A DNA stretch of 16,872 bases from JBNJGT01 sp046496745 (GCA_046496745.1 JAWOGQ010000069.1:1-16872); one strand, 5' to 3'. Numbered from the stretch's first letter, positions 1 to 6,539 are shown. Numbers and translations are program-made. The notes: generated by a model from the sequence alone, not told the origin.

Positions 1-84
1 TTGAAATATGTTATGTGTACTAAAAAAGGACCTGTATAATCTTACCAGTTTTTCAAAGTCTCCATCCTTAACATCTCTTATCAT
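1..84 (-). CDS. Probable GNAT-family N-acetyltransferase, N-terminal fragment (partial)
   Basis: The minus strand from the ATG at 84 stays open to the window edge and gives 28 residues starting MIRDVKDGDFEKLVRLYRSF. This resembles the first strand and helix of GNAT acetyltransferases, which usually begin 'IR.a...D...i..L...f'. A TATA-like box at 109-114 lies 27.5 nt upstream, the same spacing seen at the other genes here, and this is the stronger evidence that a gene starts here. The acetyl-CoA-binding motif would lie outside the window, so the family call rests on very few residues. Confidence 0.5.
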   Translation of the reverse strand, partial: MIRDVKDGDFEKLVRLYRSFFSTHNIFQ

Positions 85-108
85 ATAAACACAAAATGAA
101 TCCGGATA

Positions 109-114
109 TATAAA
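109..114 (-). promoter_or_regulatory. TATA-like box of the partial GNAT gene
   Basis: TTTATA on the minus strand, centred 27.5 nt before the ATG at 84. This predicts a leaderless transcript. The stretch 115-188 shows nothing else recognisable. Confidence 0.5.
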
Positions 115-188
115 TTATTTCAATTTAGATATTGATGAAAGTAGTAAATCATAGATTATCCCAGAGAGGGTGGCTTAATCGTATTGTT

Positions 189-746
189 TTATTTCAGAAG
201 CAACATTGCAGCTTCAAATTTTGGCTTAATAAGTTCTTTAGAATTCTCAAAATGAAGATGTTTCCATTTTCGCTCTAACTTTTGTCTTACAGAATCTTTT
301 GCTTCACCCTGAGTCTGATCCTCATATAGAAAAGCAGCTTTGAAGATGCCTGCTATATTATCAAAATTACTAATAGCATCAGCTTCAGCAATTATCTGTT
401 CTTCGATGCTGTCTCTCCCATTTTGCTGAGACCCTCTATGATTCAAGATGCATTTTTTTACGAGTTCAATCTTTTCTGCAGGATATTGGAGTTCTTTTAA
501 TTTTTCCTCTGCAATCTTTGCTCCTGTAATATGATGATCTTTGCGACCATGAACAATCGATCCGATATCATGCAGCCAGGCAGCAATCAAGACTACTTCT
601 TTATCTCCTCCTAATTCATCAGCAAGTTTTCCTGCGTATTCTGTCATTGGGATAAAGTGGAAAAGAAAGGGTTCATATCCATATCTACTGCTTGGTTTTT
701 TGCATTCTTCCTCGACAAAGGCTTTTACCTCATCAACAATATCCAT
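189..746 (-). CDS. HD-domain metal-dependent phosphohydrolase
   Basis: A 185-residue protein of the HD superfamily (PF01966), whose members hydrolyse phosphomonoesters or phosphodiesters with divalent metals. Counting from the ATG at 746, the ligands are present: H30, H59-D60 in AAWLHDIGS, H103 in LNHRG, and D123 in AEADAISN. An added H71/H72 pair follows the HD motif. The domain fills the whole protein, as in small stand-alone HD hydrolases, and the substrate cannot be told from sequence. The frame can be extended upstream to a GTG at 791, but a TATA-like box at 768-776 lies 26 nt before the internal ATG, so I chose 746. The deoxyribosyltransferase-like gene lies just upstream on the same strand, which would fit nucleotide metabolism or clean-up, but the two genes seem to have separate promoters. 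Confidence 0.85.
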   Translation of the reverse strand: MDIVDEVKAFVEEECKKPSSRYGYEPFLFHFIPMTEYAGKLADELGGDKEVVLIAAWLHDIGSIVHGRKDHHITGAKIAEEKLKELQYPAEKIELVKKCILNHRGSQQNGRDSIEEQIIAEADAISNFDNIAGIFKAAFLYEDQTQGEAKDSVRQKLERKWKHLHFENSKELIKPKFEAAMLLLK

Positions 747-767
747 GAGTGATGTAAAGGATGGGAA

Positions 768-776
768 TTTAATAAA
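768..776 (-). promoter_or_regulatory. TATA-like box of the HD hydrolase gene
   Basis: TTTATTAAA on the minus strand, centred 26 nt before the ATG at 746. It is the main reason to prefer that start over the GTG at 791, inside whose reading frame the box would otherwise lie. Confidence 0.5.
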
Positions 777-823
777 CTTATCGCAAGGCACGTATATCTT
801 TCCCTGTAGACCTTGTAATGATA

Positions 824-1228
824 TTACTCACTCCATTCCTTTAATAAAGACCTCAAGGGATTGACAATGTCTTTGATGTTCTCATATTCAATCAAAGCAT
901 CAGAAATTCCTCTTGTTGTATCTTTGATTTTTGTTCCAGTCTTCATGATCGAGATTATTCTCTTACCTTGAGCAAAAGCAATTCCTGCTTCAATTGCCCT
1001 ACCTGTAGGCTTGTGAGTCATATCAATCAATAGGACATCTGATTTTTGTATCTCTTCTTTTGCCCTGTTCATCAATTCTCCTGGATCATCAAACTGTTTT
1101 TGATAATTCTCGATGTCCCTGATAAAACAAAAATCTTCAAAACCACTCTCTTTTATCAAGGAGCAAAGCAGTTCAATCTCTTCTCTGTTTTTCCCTTCTT
1201 TAAATGATGCTGTAATAAAAACTCTCAT
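824..1228 (-). CDS. Nucleoside 2-deoxyribosyltransferase-like / nucleotide N-hydrolase-like protein
   Basis: A 134-residue protein with a Rossmann-like start (MRVFITASF) and the family motif of nucleoside 2-deoxyribosyltransferases (PF05014) at residues 63-86: SDVLLIDMTHKPTGRAIEAG. D69 and E80 fit the substrate-binding Asp and the nucleophilic Glu. Members cleave or exchange the N-glycosidic bond of deoxynucleosides or, in the RCL/DNPH1 branch, deoxynucleoside monophosphates. The length fits the family (about 130-160 residues). Which reaction applies here cannot be decided. It lies 77 nt upstream of the HD hydrolase start on the same strand, which suggests a nucleotide-salvage or sanitising pair. 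Its own TATA box predicts a leaderless start. Confidence 0.75.
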   Translation of the reverse strand: MRVFITASFKEGKNREEIELLCSLIKESGFEDFCFIRDIENYQKQFDDPGELMNRAKEEIQKSDVLLIDMTHKPTGRAIEAGIAFAQGKRIISIMKTGTKIKDTTRGISDALIEYENIKDIVNPLRSLLKEWSE

Positions 1229-1251
1229 GATATCAATTGAGCAATAGTCAA

Positions 1252-1258
1252 ATATAAA
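1252..1258 (-). promoter_or_regulatory. TATA-like box of the deoxyribosyltransferase-like gene
   Basis: TTTATAT on the minus strand, centred 27 nt before the ATG at 1228. It is the minus-strand half of a divergent promoter region (1229-1381). Confidence 0.6.
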
Positions 1259-1352
1259 TCTTTGGGGGACTACATGCTCTGTCTATCCTGAGGAATCATT
1301 GGTTAGTATTATTTCTTGAATATCTTGCTATGACTATGCTTGGGGAGAAAGC

Positions 1353-1360
1353 TTTTTAAA
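1353..1360 (+). promoter_or_regulatory. TATA-like box of the PAC2-enolase-dolichol-kinase-like operon
   Basis: TTTTTAAA preceded by an A/G-rich BRE-like stretch (GGGGAGAAAGC), centred 25.5 nt before the ATG at 1382. No other promoter is evident before enolase or the third gene, so this probably drives all three. Confidence 0.6.
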
Positions 1361-1381
1361 TGCGAATATTTACTGTAAAGA

Positions 1382-2161
1382 ATGGTGATTGGAATAGAAT
1401 GGAAAATTACTCAACACATGAAAAGGGTACCAAAGCTCAATAACCCTGTACTTATAGAAGGGCTTCCCGGCATCGGAAACGTTGGAAAGATTGTAGCAGA
1501 CTATCTTATAGACAATCTGAAGGCAAAAAAACTTTATTCATTCTTCAGCCATTCATTCCCTCATTCAGCTTTCATAAATGAGAATAACCTTGTCGAATTG
1601 CCAGAGATAGCACTGTATTATGTCAAGAGGCAGAAGAAAAAGGATCTCCTGATTCTTGCGGGAGACATACAGCCAAATGATGAGGAATCATGCTATTCTT
1701 TCACTGAGATGCTTCTGGGTATACTGGAGGAATTCAACACGCAGGAGATAGTTACCATAGGAGGTATAGGTCTTGCAGATATTCCTGAGGACCCACAGAT
1801 TTATGCTACCGCAAACTGCCCGGAGATAATCAAGCGATACAAGCGCTATGGGAAGATAGATGATAAGGTATATGGTGTGGTAGGGCCTATTGTAGGAGTT
1901 ACAGGTGTTCTTGTTGCAATGTCTGAGCAGGAATCAATCGCACTGCTGGCAGAAACTTTCGGCCATCCGATGACTTTGGGTATAAAGAGCGCTCAAAAGA
2001 TACTTACTATCCTGAAAAAGCGTTTCCAGTTCAGGGCTAATATGAAGGACCTTGATGAGGAGGCCTTGAAGGTTGAGAAGGAACTTGTGATGCGAAAGGA
2101 AGAGATGATGACGCAGCAGGATGATACCCAGAAAGTGGATAGCGTTTCTTATATAGGGTGA
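1382..2161 (+). CDS. PAC2-family proteasome assembly chaperone-like protein
   Basis: A 259-residue protein of the PAC2 family (PF09754, formerly DUF75). The hallmark is at residues 23-36 (VLIEGLPGIGNVGK), followed by alternating strands and helices, a glycine-rich turn (TIGGIG, 125-130) and GPIVGVTGVL (168-177). Archaeal relatives include the PbaA/PbaB proteins linked to proteasome assembly. The C-terminus from about residue 215 is a charged, probably helical tail. It ends SVSYIG and does not end in the HbYX motif that some proteasome-binding relatives use, so direct docking on the 20S gate is not supported. The start follows a TATA-like box at leaderless spacing. The gene ends 4 nt before enolase, and its stop codon lies within enolase's ribosome-binding site, which suggests coupled translation. 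Confidence 0.85.
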   Translation: MVIGIEWKITQHMKRVPKLNNPVLIEGLPGIGNVGKIVADYLIDNLKAKKLYSFFSHSFPHSAFINENNLVELPEIALYYVKRQKKKDLLILAGDIQPNDEESCYSFTEMLLGILEEFNTQEIVTIGGIGLADIPEDPQIYATANCPEIIKRYKRYGKIDDKVYGVVGPIVGVTGVLVAMSEQESIALLAETFGHPMTLGIKSAQKILTILKKRFQFRANMKDLDEEALKVEKELVMRKEEMMTQQDDTQKVDSVSYIG

Positions 2162-2162
2162 T
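2157..2162 (+). promoter_or_regulatory. Shine-Dalgarno site of enolase
   Basis: GGTGAT, a good match to the archaeal anti-SD core, 3 nt before the ATG at 2166. It includes the TGA stop of the upstream PAC2 gene, so termination and re-initiation overlap physically. Confidence 0.7.
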
Positions 2163-2165
2163 AAG

Positions 2166-3425
2166 ATGATACAAAAGATAATCCCACGGGAAATATTAGA
2201 TTCAAGGGGTAACCCTACAGTAGAGGTTGATCTTACAACAGAGGATGGTTTCTTCAGGGCTATGGTGCCAAGCGGGGCTTCGACAGGGATCCATGAGGCA
2301 CTTGAGCTTCGGGATAAGGATGGGCGTTATAACGGAAAAGGAGTACAGACTGCGGTGAGCAACATAAGAGACACAATTGCTCCGGCATTGGTCGGAAAAG
2401 ACCCTTGCGATCAGAAAGGGCTTGATGAGCTCATGCGCAACCTTGATGGTACTGATAATAAGTCAAAGCTTGGGGCAAACGCGATACTTGCGGTAAGCAT
2501 GGCCATATGCAAAGCTGGTGCTGCAGCCAGGAAAAAATCACTTTTTGAACATGTTGGGGATTTAGCAGGCAATTCGTCCTTCACTTTGCCGGTGCCGTCA
2601 TTCAATGTACTTAATGGTGGAAAACATGCAGGGAATGGTCTTGCCATACAAGAATTCATGATACTTCCTGTGGGGGCTGAGACCTTTAAGGAAGCATTGA
2701 GAATGGGGGCTGAGACCTATCATGAACTCAAGAAAGTCATAGCTGAAACTTACGGTATTGATGCAACAAATGTTGGAGACGAGGGAGGTTTTGCACCGAA
2801 CATAACAGGCACTAAAGAAGCTCTTGACCTTTTGCAGCAATCAATAAAGAAGGCAGGATATGAGGGAAAAATCAAGATAGGCATGGATTGTGCGGCTTCT
2901 GAATTCTTCTCTGAGGGAAGATATAATCTTGCATTCAAGACAGGAGAGGATATAAGGGATACTGAAGGGATGCTCGCTTTCTATAAGGAGATTCTTGCAA
3001 GCTACCCTATCATATCAATCGAGGACCCATTTGACCAGGATGACTGGGAAGCTTATAGCAGGTTCATGGAGGAAGTAGAGGTACAAGTAGTAGGTGATGA
3101 TTTACTTGTCACGAATCCTGAAAGGATTAAGGAAGCTCATGAGAAGAAGGCATGTAATGCATTGCTCCTGAAAGTCAACCAGATAGGATCAATAACTGAG
3201 GCAATAGATGCATGCAAGATCGCTCAGAGCTATGGATGGAATGTGATGGTAAGCCACAGGAGTGGTGAGACAGAGGATAGTTTCATTGCAGATCTTGTGG
3301 TGGGACTTAATACAGGACAGATAAAATCCGGAGCGCCCTGCAGGAGCGAAAGACTGGCTAAATACAACCAGCTTCTGAGGCTTGAAGAGGAACTTGGGCC
3401 CAGGGCCAGGTACGGAAATGTTTAG
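2166..3425 (+). CDS. eno: Enolase (phosphopyruvate hydratase)
   Basis: This cytoplasmic enzyme interconverts 2-phosphoglycerate and phosphoenolpyruvate in glycolysis and gluconeogenesis. The 419 residues cover the whole family (usually about 415-435). The N-terminal domain starts REILDSRGNPTVEVDL and holds the mobile loop PSGASTG (35-41). The Mg2+ ligands are D241 (GMDCAASEF), E286 (SIEDPF) and D311 (VVGDDL). Catalytic E206 (GDEGGF) and K336 in the signature LLLKVNQIGS are present, as are SHRSGETED (363-371) and K387. It appears fully active. It sits between the PAC2 gene (4-nt gap) and the dolichol-kinase-like gene (8-nt overlap), so all three are probably co-transcribed. Confidence 0.98.
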   Translation: MIQKIIPREILDSRGNPTVEVDLTTEDGFFRAMVPSGASTGIHEALELRDKDGRYNGKGVQTAVSNIRDTIAPALVGKDPCDQKGLDELMRNLDGTDNKSKLGANAILAVSMAICKAGAAARKKSLFEHVGDLAGNSSFTLPVPSFNVLNGGKHAGNGLAIQEFMILPVGAETFKEALRMGAETYHELKKVIAETYGIDATNVGDEGGFAPNITGTKEALDLLQQSIKKAGYEGKIKIGMDCAASEFFSEGRYNLAFKTGEDIRDTEGMLAFYKEILASYPIISIEDPFDQDDWEAYSRFMEEVEVQVVGDDLLVTNPERIKEAHEKKACNALLLKVNQIGSITEAIDACKIAQSYGWNVMVSHRSGETEDSFIADLVVGLNTGQIKSGAPCRSERLAKYNQLLRLEEELGPRARYGNV

Positions 3426-3990
3426 CAAGAAAGAGATCAGGCGCCAGAGCGCACATATTTTCTTTGGACTTGTGATAGTCCTTCTTCTTGATCATGAGAT
3501 CATCAATGGCTATGCACTTGCGGGCATCTCTGCTGTAATTATCCTGCTTTCGGTTGCTGCCACAAAAACAAGATTACCTTTGATGAAGTACATTCGAAAG
3601 ATTCAAAGGAAGAATGAACAGGAAGGGTTACAATTCAAAGGGATGATTTTCTATGCGCTTGGCTGCACGACAGTAGTCTTTATTTTCCCTAAAGAGATAG
3701 CGCTTGCCTCGATCATGATACTTGCTCTGGGTGATTCGACTTCAAGGCTTGTGGGACCACTGGGTTATCTCAAGTATCCTTTCAATAACAAGCGTTTTCT
3801 TGAGGGGATTGTTGCAGGAGCAATTGTTTCAACCATAGGTGCATGGGCTTTTGTGGATATCATCCCTGCAATGATTGCAGCAAGCGGCGCAATGATAATA
3901 GAAGGGATCGATATGAGGGTCAATAATTATAAGATAGATGATAACCTGACAATACCTTTGATTTCTGCACTAATCCTTTTTCTGATTTAG
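3418..3990 (+). CDS. CTP-dependent dolichol/phytol kinase-like (SEC59/VTE5-type) membrane protein
   Basis: A 190-residue polytopic membrane protein with about six hydrophobic segments. Its motifs match the polyprenol kinase family (dolichol kinase SEC59, phytol kinase VTE5, yeast diacylglycerol kinase DGK1): RRQSAHIFFG (8-17), LALGDSTSRLVG (102-113), KRFLEGIVAG (125-134) and DDNLTIPL (174-181). Relatives use CTP to phosphorylate long-chain isoprenoid or lipid alcohols. In archaea the likely role is to make dolichol phosphate, the lipid carrier for N-glycosylation, but the substrate is not certain. The frame extends to a TTG at 3382, but the ATG at 3418 has AGGT 6 nt upstream and overlaps enolase by 8 nt, so I chose it. 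Its 3' end overlaps the convergent gene by 21 nt. Confidence 0.8.
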   Translation: MFSKKEIRRQSAHIFFGLVIVLLLDHEIINGYALAGISAVIILLSVAATKTRLPLMKYIRKIQRKNEQEGLQFKGMIFYALGCTTVVFIFPKEIALASIMILALGDSTSRLVGPLGYLKYPFNNKRFLEGIVAGAIVSTIGAWAFVDIIPAMIAASGAMIIEGIDMRVNNYKIDDNLTIPLISALILFLI

Positions 3991-4548
3991 CACATAGGCA
4001 AAAGAATAGCTCTGATCAAGATTCATTATTGGATATTTCACAGAGGAAGTATTCTTTTCCCAGTCTGTGATCAGCATGCGTTCAAGGTCTGTATCCAGGT
4101 TCTCCAGGTAATCCCTGTCAAAACTTGCAATCCCCTTTATTCCGGGATATCTTTCTATCTCTGAGGGATTATCATTCAACAGGTATATATCGTGATTTAC
4201 ATAGTGTTCTAGTCCTTCAGGTTCTCCCACGTATAATGCAACCCCACCCAGATACTCAAGGGTGTTTTTCACTGCCTGGGGGTCGTCTTCATGAGAAAAG
4301 ACTACTGCAAAATCATTGTGCTGGATGCCCTGGAGATAGTTTTTCTTGTGCTTATTGCTGAAGAATTCATTGACTTGTTCATCCATGGTTTTGGATTGTT
4401 CTTGTACCTGCTGGAAATTGATCGATGTCTGTTGTCCATGATAGGGATTACAGTACCGGAGTGCGGTACTTGCCACCAGAGCAATACCTGCAATCGTTGC
4501 AATAGTTGTTAGTTTGAAGGACCGGGAATCTTTTGAAAAGCTTTTCAT
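3970..4548 (-). CDS. Unrecognised membrane-anchored protein
   Basis: A 192-residue protein that I do not recognise. Residues 14-29 form one hydrophobic segment after a basic N-terminus (KSFSKDSRSFK), so it is probably a signal anchor with the rest outside the cell. A Gln-rich stretch (38-60) follows, then a mixed alpha/beta region. Strand-like segments include DFAVVFSHED (79-88) and GVALYVGEPE (102-111). One possibility is a Rossmann-like domain that senses or binds a ligand, but no motif supports a specific function. C33 is the only Cys and does not sit in a lipobox. The start has a TATA-like box 27.5 nt upstream. The last 21 nt overlap the dolichol-kinase-like gene on the other strand. Confidence 0.8.
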   Translation of the reverse strand: MKSFSKDSRSFKLTTIATIAGIALVASTALRYCNPYHGQQTSINFQQVQEQSKTMDEQVNEFFSNKHKKNYLQGIQHNDFAVVFSHEDDPQAVKNTLEYLGGVALYVGEPEGLEHYVNHDIYLLNDNPSEIERYPGIKGIASFDRDYLENLDTDLERMLITDWEKNTSSVKYPIMNLDQSYSFAYVLNQKKD

Positions 4549-4572
4549 GGAGGTAAGAAATAGATTATTCTA

Positions 4573-4578
4573 TTTAAA
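4573..4578 (-). promoter_or_regulatory. TATA-like box of the membrane-anchored protein gene
   Basis: TTTAAA on the minus strand, centred 27.5 nt before the ATG at 4548. It is half of a divergent promoter pair in 4549-4679. Confidence 0.6.
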
Positions 4579-4649
4579 TCTGTTTATTCTTTTACTACTC
4601 TGAGGTGTACAGATGCCTTAGACAGTGATACTACTTTATAATAGAAAAC

Positions 4650-4655
4650 TTTAAA
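4650..4655 (+). promoter_or_regulatory. TATA-like box of the lysine-tailed membrane protein gene
   Basis: TTTAAA preceded by GAAAAC (BRE-like). It is 27.5 nt before the ATG at 4680 but only 18.5 nt before the in-frame ATG at 4671. The spacing rule of this window therefore selects 4680. Confidence 0.6.
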
Positions 4656-4679
4656 TATTCTTAAGAAATAATGGGTTTC

Positions 4680-5279
4680 ATGGGGGCAATCAAAATATTA
4701 TTACTGGAAGCAATCAGCATAATTGCAACGATATTTATTATTTTTAGGCTTGAGACATTCACAACGCAACTGGTCCTTATAGCAGGATTTATCATTATTG
4801 GAATCATGGGACTCTATGGTATGTTCCGAAACAAGGCCTGGGGAGCGGGGCTTTCTGTCTTCCTGTTTGCTGCATTAATACTGGATCTTATGTACCTGTT
4901 CTTTATAGAGGGCGCTGATCTGACCATGGCTGTTGCATTTTTGGCGGCATTGATAGGATTCATCATCTCAATATCCATTCGACCAAAAAAGGTAAAGAGA
5001 TACGATTTCATGGATAAACCTGAATACAGGACTACACAAACCATCTCTGCACAAAAGAACCAGAGAACTGCAAGAAACACAGCGAATAGCACGAAGAAGA
5101 CTAAGAAGACAGCAAAGAAGAGTGCAAAAAAGAAGAAGACAACTGCCAAGAAGACAGCCACTAAGAAAGCAAAGACCACAAAGAAGACAGCAAAGAAAAG
5201 TGCAAAAAAGAAGACTAAGAAGAAGAGTAGCAAAAAAACAGCTACTAAGAAAAAAACAACAAACCAACCTACTTCGTAG
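4680..5279 (+). CDS. Four-helix membrane protein with histone-H1-like lysine-rich C-terminal tail
   Basis: 199 residues in two parts. Residues 1-100 contain four hydrophobic segments of membrane-spanning length (about 3-22, 30-47, 57-76 and 82-100). Residues from about 138 to the end are almost only Lys, Thr, Ala and Ser, with repeated units such as KKTAKKSAKKK, like the tails of histone H1 and bacterial H1-like proteins (Hc1, AlgP). Such tails bind nucleic acid by charge. The linker 101-137 is polar. With a short N-terminus and four spans, both ends should be cytoplasmic, so the tail could contact DNA or RNA at the membrane; this is inference. The DNA contains a 33-nt direct repeat with one mismatch (5103-5135 and 5181-5213). 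No named family is recognised. It overlaps lspA by 11 nt at the 3' end. Confidence 0.85.
   Translation: MGAIKILLLEAISIIATIFIIFRLETFTTQLVLIAGFIIIGIMGLYGMFRNKAWGAGLSVFLFAALILDLMYLFFIEGADLTMAVAFLAALIGFIISISIRPKKVKRYDFMDKPEYRTTQTISAQKNQRTARNTANSTKKTKKTAKKSAKKKKTTAKKTATKKAKTTKKTAKKSAKKKTKKKSSKKTATKKKTTNQPTS
5103..5213 (+). repeat. Direct repeat encoding the lysine-rich tail
   Basis: Two 33-nt copies (5103-5135 and 5181-5213) differ at one base and encode the same peptide, KKTAKKSAKKK. They suggest the tail grew by internal duplication. Confidence 0.8.
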
Positions 5280-5282
5280 GTT
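5266..5282. terminator. Perfect hairpin at the convergent junction, possible bidirectional terminator
   Basis: AACCTAC-TTC-GTAGGTT is a 7-bp perfect stem with a 3-nt loop. It contains both the TAG stop of the plus-strand gene (5277-5279) and the TAG stop of lspA (5269-5271). Pyrimidine-rich sequence follows on the plus strand (TCTTTCTGTTCTTTATTTC) and a T-rich run follows on the minus strand (TGTTGTTTTTTTC). The terminator role is inferred from the structure and position. Confidence 0.5.
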
Positions 5283-5694
5283 CTTTCTGTTCTTTATTTC
5301 TAAACTGGTCCCATATAACTAAAGCAGCACCTATTGTTATGGCTGAATCTGCGATGTTGAATGCTGGCCAGAACCCGAAATCTATGAAATCAATAACATA
5401 ACCAAGAAAGATACGGTCAATAAGATTACCTATGGCGCCACCAAGAATTATTGCGATACCATAGTCCTTTACAGTATTTATATAATAAGTAAGCACTGCA
5501 ACTACTGCTATTGTTATAAGTATGAGCAGTATACGATGGCCCTGGAGTATTCCAAATCCTGCACCGTAATTCTCCACGTAGTTGATAGTGAACAAGCCCA
5601 GGTCTATTGGACTATCAAGAAATCTTATCAATAGCTTGGTTATCTGATCGACCAAAACAATAAGTGCGGCTAGGCCGTAGAGATACTTTACCAT
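5269..5694 (-). CDS. lspA: Lipoprotein signal peptidase (signal peptidase II)
   Basis: A 141-residue membrane aspartyl protease (PF01252) that in bacteria cleaves prolipoproteins before the lipidated Cys. Four membrane segments fit the family, and the length is only slightly below the usual 150-170. The conserved blocks are all present: VDQITK (15-20), NYVENYGAGFG (38-48), GGAIGNLIDR (85-94), GYVIDF (98-103) and FNIADSAI (112-119). D102 and D116 match the catalytic dyad. So it should be active. lspA is uncommon in archaea. The ATG at 5694 overlaps the end of the DPF-repeat gene by 7 nt and has AAGGAAAGG immediately upstream, which implies one transcript with that gene. The 3' end overlaps the lysine-tail gene by 11 nt. 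Confidence 0.95.
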   Translation of the reverse strand: MVKYLYGLAALIVLVDQITKLLIRFLDSPIDLGLFTINYVENYGAGFGILQGHRILLILITIAVVAVLTYYINTVKDYGIAIILGGAIGNLIDRIFLGYVIDFIDFGFWPAFNIADSAITIGAALVIWDQFRNKEQKEPTK

Positions 5695-6539
5695 CCTTTC
5701 CTTATAGAATCTTCGAGCATATTTAAACGTTGGTTCATGTTATCAATCATTGCCCTTATCGTATCCAGCTTGTTTATTATGATGTCGTCCTTATTCTCAT
5801 TTGATTGCCGATCCTGAAGATCTTTTTGAAATCCTTTTTGTGAATTACCAAAGGGGTCATGTTGTGTTTGATTATTCTCAAAACGCTGTTGAACTGAGCC
5901 TCTGGGTCCCTGGGAAGGACCTTGTGGTGCATTAGCGAAAGGATCGCCTTGTTGGTTGCCTCTAAAAGACTGGCCTTGGTTTCCAAAAGAACCTTGCTGG
6001 CCTTGGGAAGACTGGGAACTGAAGGGATCCTGAGAGAAGGGATCAGCTTGAGAAGAATTACCGAAAGGGTCGCCTTGTTGGCCTTGTTGGTTGCCTCCAA
6101 AAGGGTCACTCTGTGGAGGATTACCGAAGGGATCACCTTGCTGATTGTTTCCAAAAGGGTCGCTTTGTGGGGGATTACCGAAAGGGTCACCTTGTTGATT
6201 GCCTCCAAAAGACTGGCCTTGGTTTCCAAAAGAACCTTGCTGGCCTTGGGAAGGCTGGGAACTGAAAGGATCCTGAGAGAAGGGATCAGCTTGAGAAGAA
6301 TTACCGAAAGGGTCGCCTTGTTGCCCTTGTTGGTTGCCTCCAAAAGGGTCGCTTTGTGGAGGATTACCAAAGGGGTCACCTTGCTGATTGCCTCCAAAAG
6401 ATTGGCCTTGGCCTCCAAAGGGAGCTTGTTGATTCTGATTTACTTGCTGTGGATTGGGAAAAGAGTTCTGACCAGGTGGCTGAAAACTCTCCTGAGATGT
6501 GTCATGCTTCCAAAACTTGATCTTATCAAAGACACCCAT
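5688..6539 (-). CDS. Q/N/G-rich low-complexity protein with 14 DPF motifs and a C-terminal coiled coil
   Basis: 283 residues in three parts. Residues 1-13 (MGVFDKIKFWKHD) are basic and amphipathic and could bind a membrane surface. Residues 14-240 are disordered, rich in Gln, Gly, Asn, Ser, Pro and Phe, and carry 14 DPF tripeptides, mostly as GDPFGN, SDPFG and ADPFSQDPF. Residues about 250-280 (IINKLDTIRAMIDNMNQRL onward) have heptad spacing for a coiled coil. I recall short DPANN proteins with a similar head and tail but without this repeat block; that recollection needs a search. The gene has no signal peptide, so the product is probably cytoplasmic. The composition is prion-like and could form assemblies. 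It precedes lspA with a 7-nt overlap. A GGGGT site 4 nt before the ATG and a TATA box at 6575-6584 suggest a short-leader mRNA. Confidence 0.85.
   Translation of the reverse strand: MGVFDKIKFWKHDTSQESFQPPGQNSFPNPQQVNQNQQAPFGGQGQSFGGNQQGDPFGNPPQSDPFGGNQQGQQGDPFGNSSQADPFSQDPFSSQPSQGQQGSFGNQGQSFGGNQQGDPFGNPPQSDPFGNNQQGDPFGNPPQSDPFGGNQQGQQGDPFGNSSQADPFSQDPFSSQSSQGQQGSFGNQGQSFRGNQQGDPFANAPQGPSQGPRGSVQQRFENNQTQHDPFGNSQKGFQKDLQDRQSNENKDDIIINKLDTIRAMIDNMNQRLNMLEDSIRKGW
5922..6407 (-). repeat. Tandem repeat block inside the DPF-repeat gene
   Basis: The protein repeats a long unit: copy 1 covers residues 45-107 (6219-6407), copy 2 residues 108-188 (5976-6218), and a partial third copy residues 189-206 (5922-5975). 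Copy 2 has an extra 18-residue insert (54 bp) made of the shorter unit NNQQGDPFGNPPQSDPFG, so there is repetition within repetition. Copies are nearly identical at DNA level, which points to recent duplication and likely length variation. Confidence 0.9.

Noticed and set aside
1..84. Frameshifted or truncated GNAT pseudogene
   Set aside because: On recounting the T run at 22-27 the frame stays open to the window edge, so it is simply cut by the window.
4814..5267. Minus-strand open frames rich in Phe, Leu and Cys opposite the lysine tail
   Set aside because: They are the complement of AAG/AAA lysine codons; no start signals, and the plus frame has a promoter and a coherent two-part protein.
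5922..6407. CRISPR array or mobile-element origin for the repeats
   Set aside because: Repeats are in frame, of unequal nested length, without unique spacers, and encode a coherent peptide pattern.
5777..6418. Second minus-strand frame (213 codons) inside the DPF-repeat gene
   Set aside because: Same cause: it is a repeat-driven shadow with no start signal and an implausible Leu/Lys/Ala repeat product.
5688..6539. True homology of the DPF motifs to eukaryotic endocytic adaptors
   Set aside because: A three-residue motif in low-complexity sequence can arise by repeat expansion; nothing else in the protein supports common descent.
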